From NCBI GenBank assembly GCA_937864385.1, contig CALMJN010000358.1:1-7791 (forward strand): a stretch of DNA of 7,791 nt. The letters run 5' to 3'. The notes beneath the pieces were generated by a model. That model was not told the DNA's origin. It was given only the letters and a program-made list of their open reading frames with translations, and made no database searches. This document shows, piece by piece, positions 6,977 to 7,791 of the stretch. How positions within the stretch are numbered: the stretch's first letter is position 1; every line of letters begins with the position of its first letter. The DNA comes from an uncultured Methanosarcinales archaeon (lineage in GTDB: Archaea > Halobacteriota > Methanosarcinia > Methanotrichales > Methanotrichaceae). Both the position numbers and the translations under genes were made by a program.

Positions 6977-6996
6977 GATCCGGACTTTATCGGTTG

Positions 6997-7004
6997 GATA
7001 TATC
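6997..7004 (-). promoter_or_regulatory. Candidate proximal TATA box for mptN-purA
   Basis: GATATATC is centred about 24 bases upstream of the preferred mptN ATG (6976), which would give a leaderless message. If translation instead began at the GTG at 7006, this element would lie inside the gene. Confidence 0.4.
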
Positions 7005-7052
7005 ACAGTTGCGTTGGCAGGAGGGCAGGATAAAGAGCGGCACTGAATCCGT

Positions 7053-7097
7053 TCTACTATTAGCGCTTCTGCTATGAGAGCTTTTACTATGAGAGCT
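7053..7097. repeat. Three tandem copies of a 15-bp unit
   Basis: On the plus strand the units are TCTACTATTAGCGCT (7053-7067), TCTGCTATGAGAGCT (7068-7082) and TTTACTATGAGAGCT (7083-7097). The last two differ at two positions and the first is more diverged. On the minus strand, in the mptN frame, they read ALIVK, ALIAE, ALIVE. The repeat lies between the flippase stop and the mptN start, just downstream of a TATA-like box at 7097-7103. It could be a regulatory iteron, a leader element or a remnant of coding sequence. Confidence 0.75.
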
Positions 7098-7103
7098 ATA
7101 TAT
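7097..7103 (-). promoter_or_regulatory. Candidate distal TATA box for mptN-purA
   Basis: ATATATA on the minus strand sits at the upstream edge of the 15-bp repeats. A start about 25 bases downstream would fall inside the repeats and give a leader of about 100 bases before the mptN ATG. It competes with the proximal element at 6997-7004; sequence alone cannot choose. Confidence 0.35.
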
Positions 7104-7123
7104 CCTGGCCAGACCAGGAGGTA

Positions 7124-7791
7124 TTAATAATCCAAAAGAAGAATCTTTGCTGATGAAACCCAATCAATTGATACACCATAACGCTTCTTAATGAAACCCA
7201 AGGACCAAAACAAGCTTGGAAGCCCAACGATTAGCGTTGTAACAATAAGACCTATAATGCCGAATTGGGAGACCAAAGCAAAACTTAACGGAAAGCCAAT
7301 TCCAACTGTTAACAATGTCATTTTAAGGTTGGTTTTTGTGTCGCCTTGACTGTTTATCAAATTGCCAATGCTAAGGCTTCCAAGCGCAGTAAAGAGATAA
7401 GTTATTGCTAGTAAAGCAAGAAATATGTATGCATTACTATAACGATCAGCAAATAAGGTACTTATTGCAGGCTGAGATAGAGACATCACCAACGCTGTAA
7501 CTGGTACAACTATTAACGTAGCGTACTTCACTGAATATTGAAAAACACTCTTCAGAACTTCCGGTTCTTTCCTAAAGTCTAACTTAGAAAAAGCAGGTAG
7601 CAACATCGTTGTTACCGGTGTAGCAAAGAAGGATATAAGAACAACAAAGCTTGTTGCCACTGAATAATTACCTATCAATGCATTATCAGTAACAAATACT
7701 GCCATAATGTTACTATAGAATTGCGTGAGAAAACCACTCAATATGCCACCAATGGAAATAGGTAAACCATATTTGAGCATCATCTTTACAG
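7124..7791 (-). CDS. Polysaccharide flippase (Wzx/MATE-like), 3' part, probably C-terminally shortened
   Basis: This is the C-terminal part of a multi-pass membrane protein of the Wzx/polysaccharide-export group, which flips lipid-linked glycans across the membrane. The frame is open to the window edge, so the 5' end is missing. The Met at 7783 is probably internal, because family members have over 400 residues and 12-14 helices. About six hydrophobic segments are visible, with GNLINSQGDTKTNLKM between the fourth and fifth, a typical Wzx loop. The protein ends at SSAKILLLDY, where relatives usually continue into further helices, so the end looks truncated. The gene is clearly AT-richer than mptN and purA and uses different codons, suggesting a glycan cluster acquired or evolving separately. 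No terminator is visible after the stop. Confidence 0.8.
   Translation of the reverse strand, partial: VKMMLKYGLPISIGGILSGFLTQFYSNIMAVFVTDNALIGNYSVATSFVVLISFFATPVTTMLLPAFSKLDFRKEPEVLKSVFQYSVKYATLIVVPVTALVMSLSQPAISTLFADRYSNAYIFLALLAITYLFTALGSLSIGNLINSQGDTKTNLKMTLLTVGIGFPLSFALVSQFGIIGLIVTTLIVGLPSLFWSLGFIKKRYGVSIDWVSSAKILLLDY

Noticed and set aside
7053..7097. CRISPR-like array
   Set aside because: The units are 15 bp, directly adjacent and without spacers, so this is a simple tandem repeat.

Overview
The window looks like a core segment of a methanogenic archaeon's chromosome, most likely Methanosarcinales and possibly a Methanothrix (Methanosaeta) relative. The reasons are archaeal TATA-like boxes, T-tract terminators, an archaeal two-subunit indolepyruvate:ferredoxin oxidoreductase, a RimK-type ligase resembling MptN (tetrahydromethanopterin to tetrahydrosarcinapterin), and a secreted cupredoxin fused to a beta-rich surface domain. 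The genus is inferred from gene types and codon style, not from a search.

Left part (1-3354, plus strand). About 300 bases without a gene lead into iorA-iorB, whose stop and start overlap by ATGA. A small four-unit HEAT-repeat protein follows five bases after iorB. These three probably form one transcript. Its product uses TPP and Fe-S clusters to interconvert aryl-pyruvates and aryl-acetyl-CoA with ferredoxin. The role of the HEAT protein is unknown.

Middle and right part (3355-7791, minus strand, read right to left). The order is: the 3' part of an AT-rich polysaccharide flippase gene running off the window edge; a 15-bp tandem repeat; the mptN-like ligase gene; purA ten bases after it; a clear hairpin plus T8 terminator; and then a separately promoted gene for an exported cupredoxin-like protein. 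That last gene ends at a T9 tract, converging on the iorAB-HEAT unit.

I see no CRISPR array, transposase, tRNA, rRNA or obviously new multi-gene system. The points most worth checking are the cupredoxin with Gln in place of its second copper-ligand His, the apparently shortened flippase at a composition boundary, the in-frame 15-bp repeat beside it, and the HEAT protein tied to iorAB.
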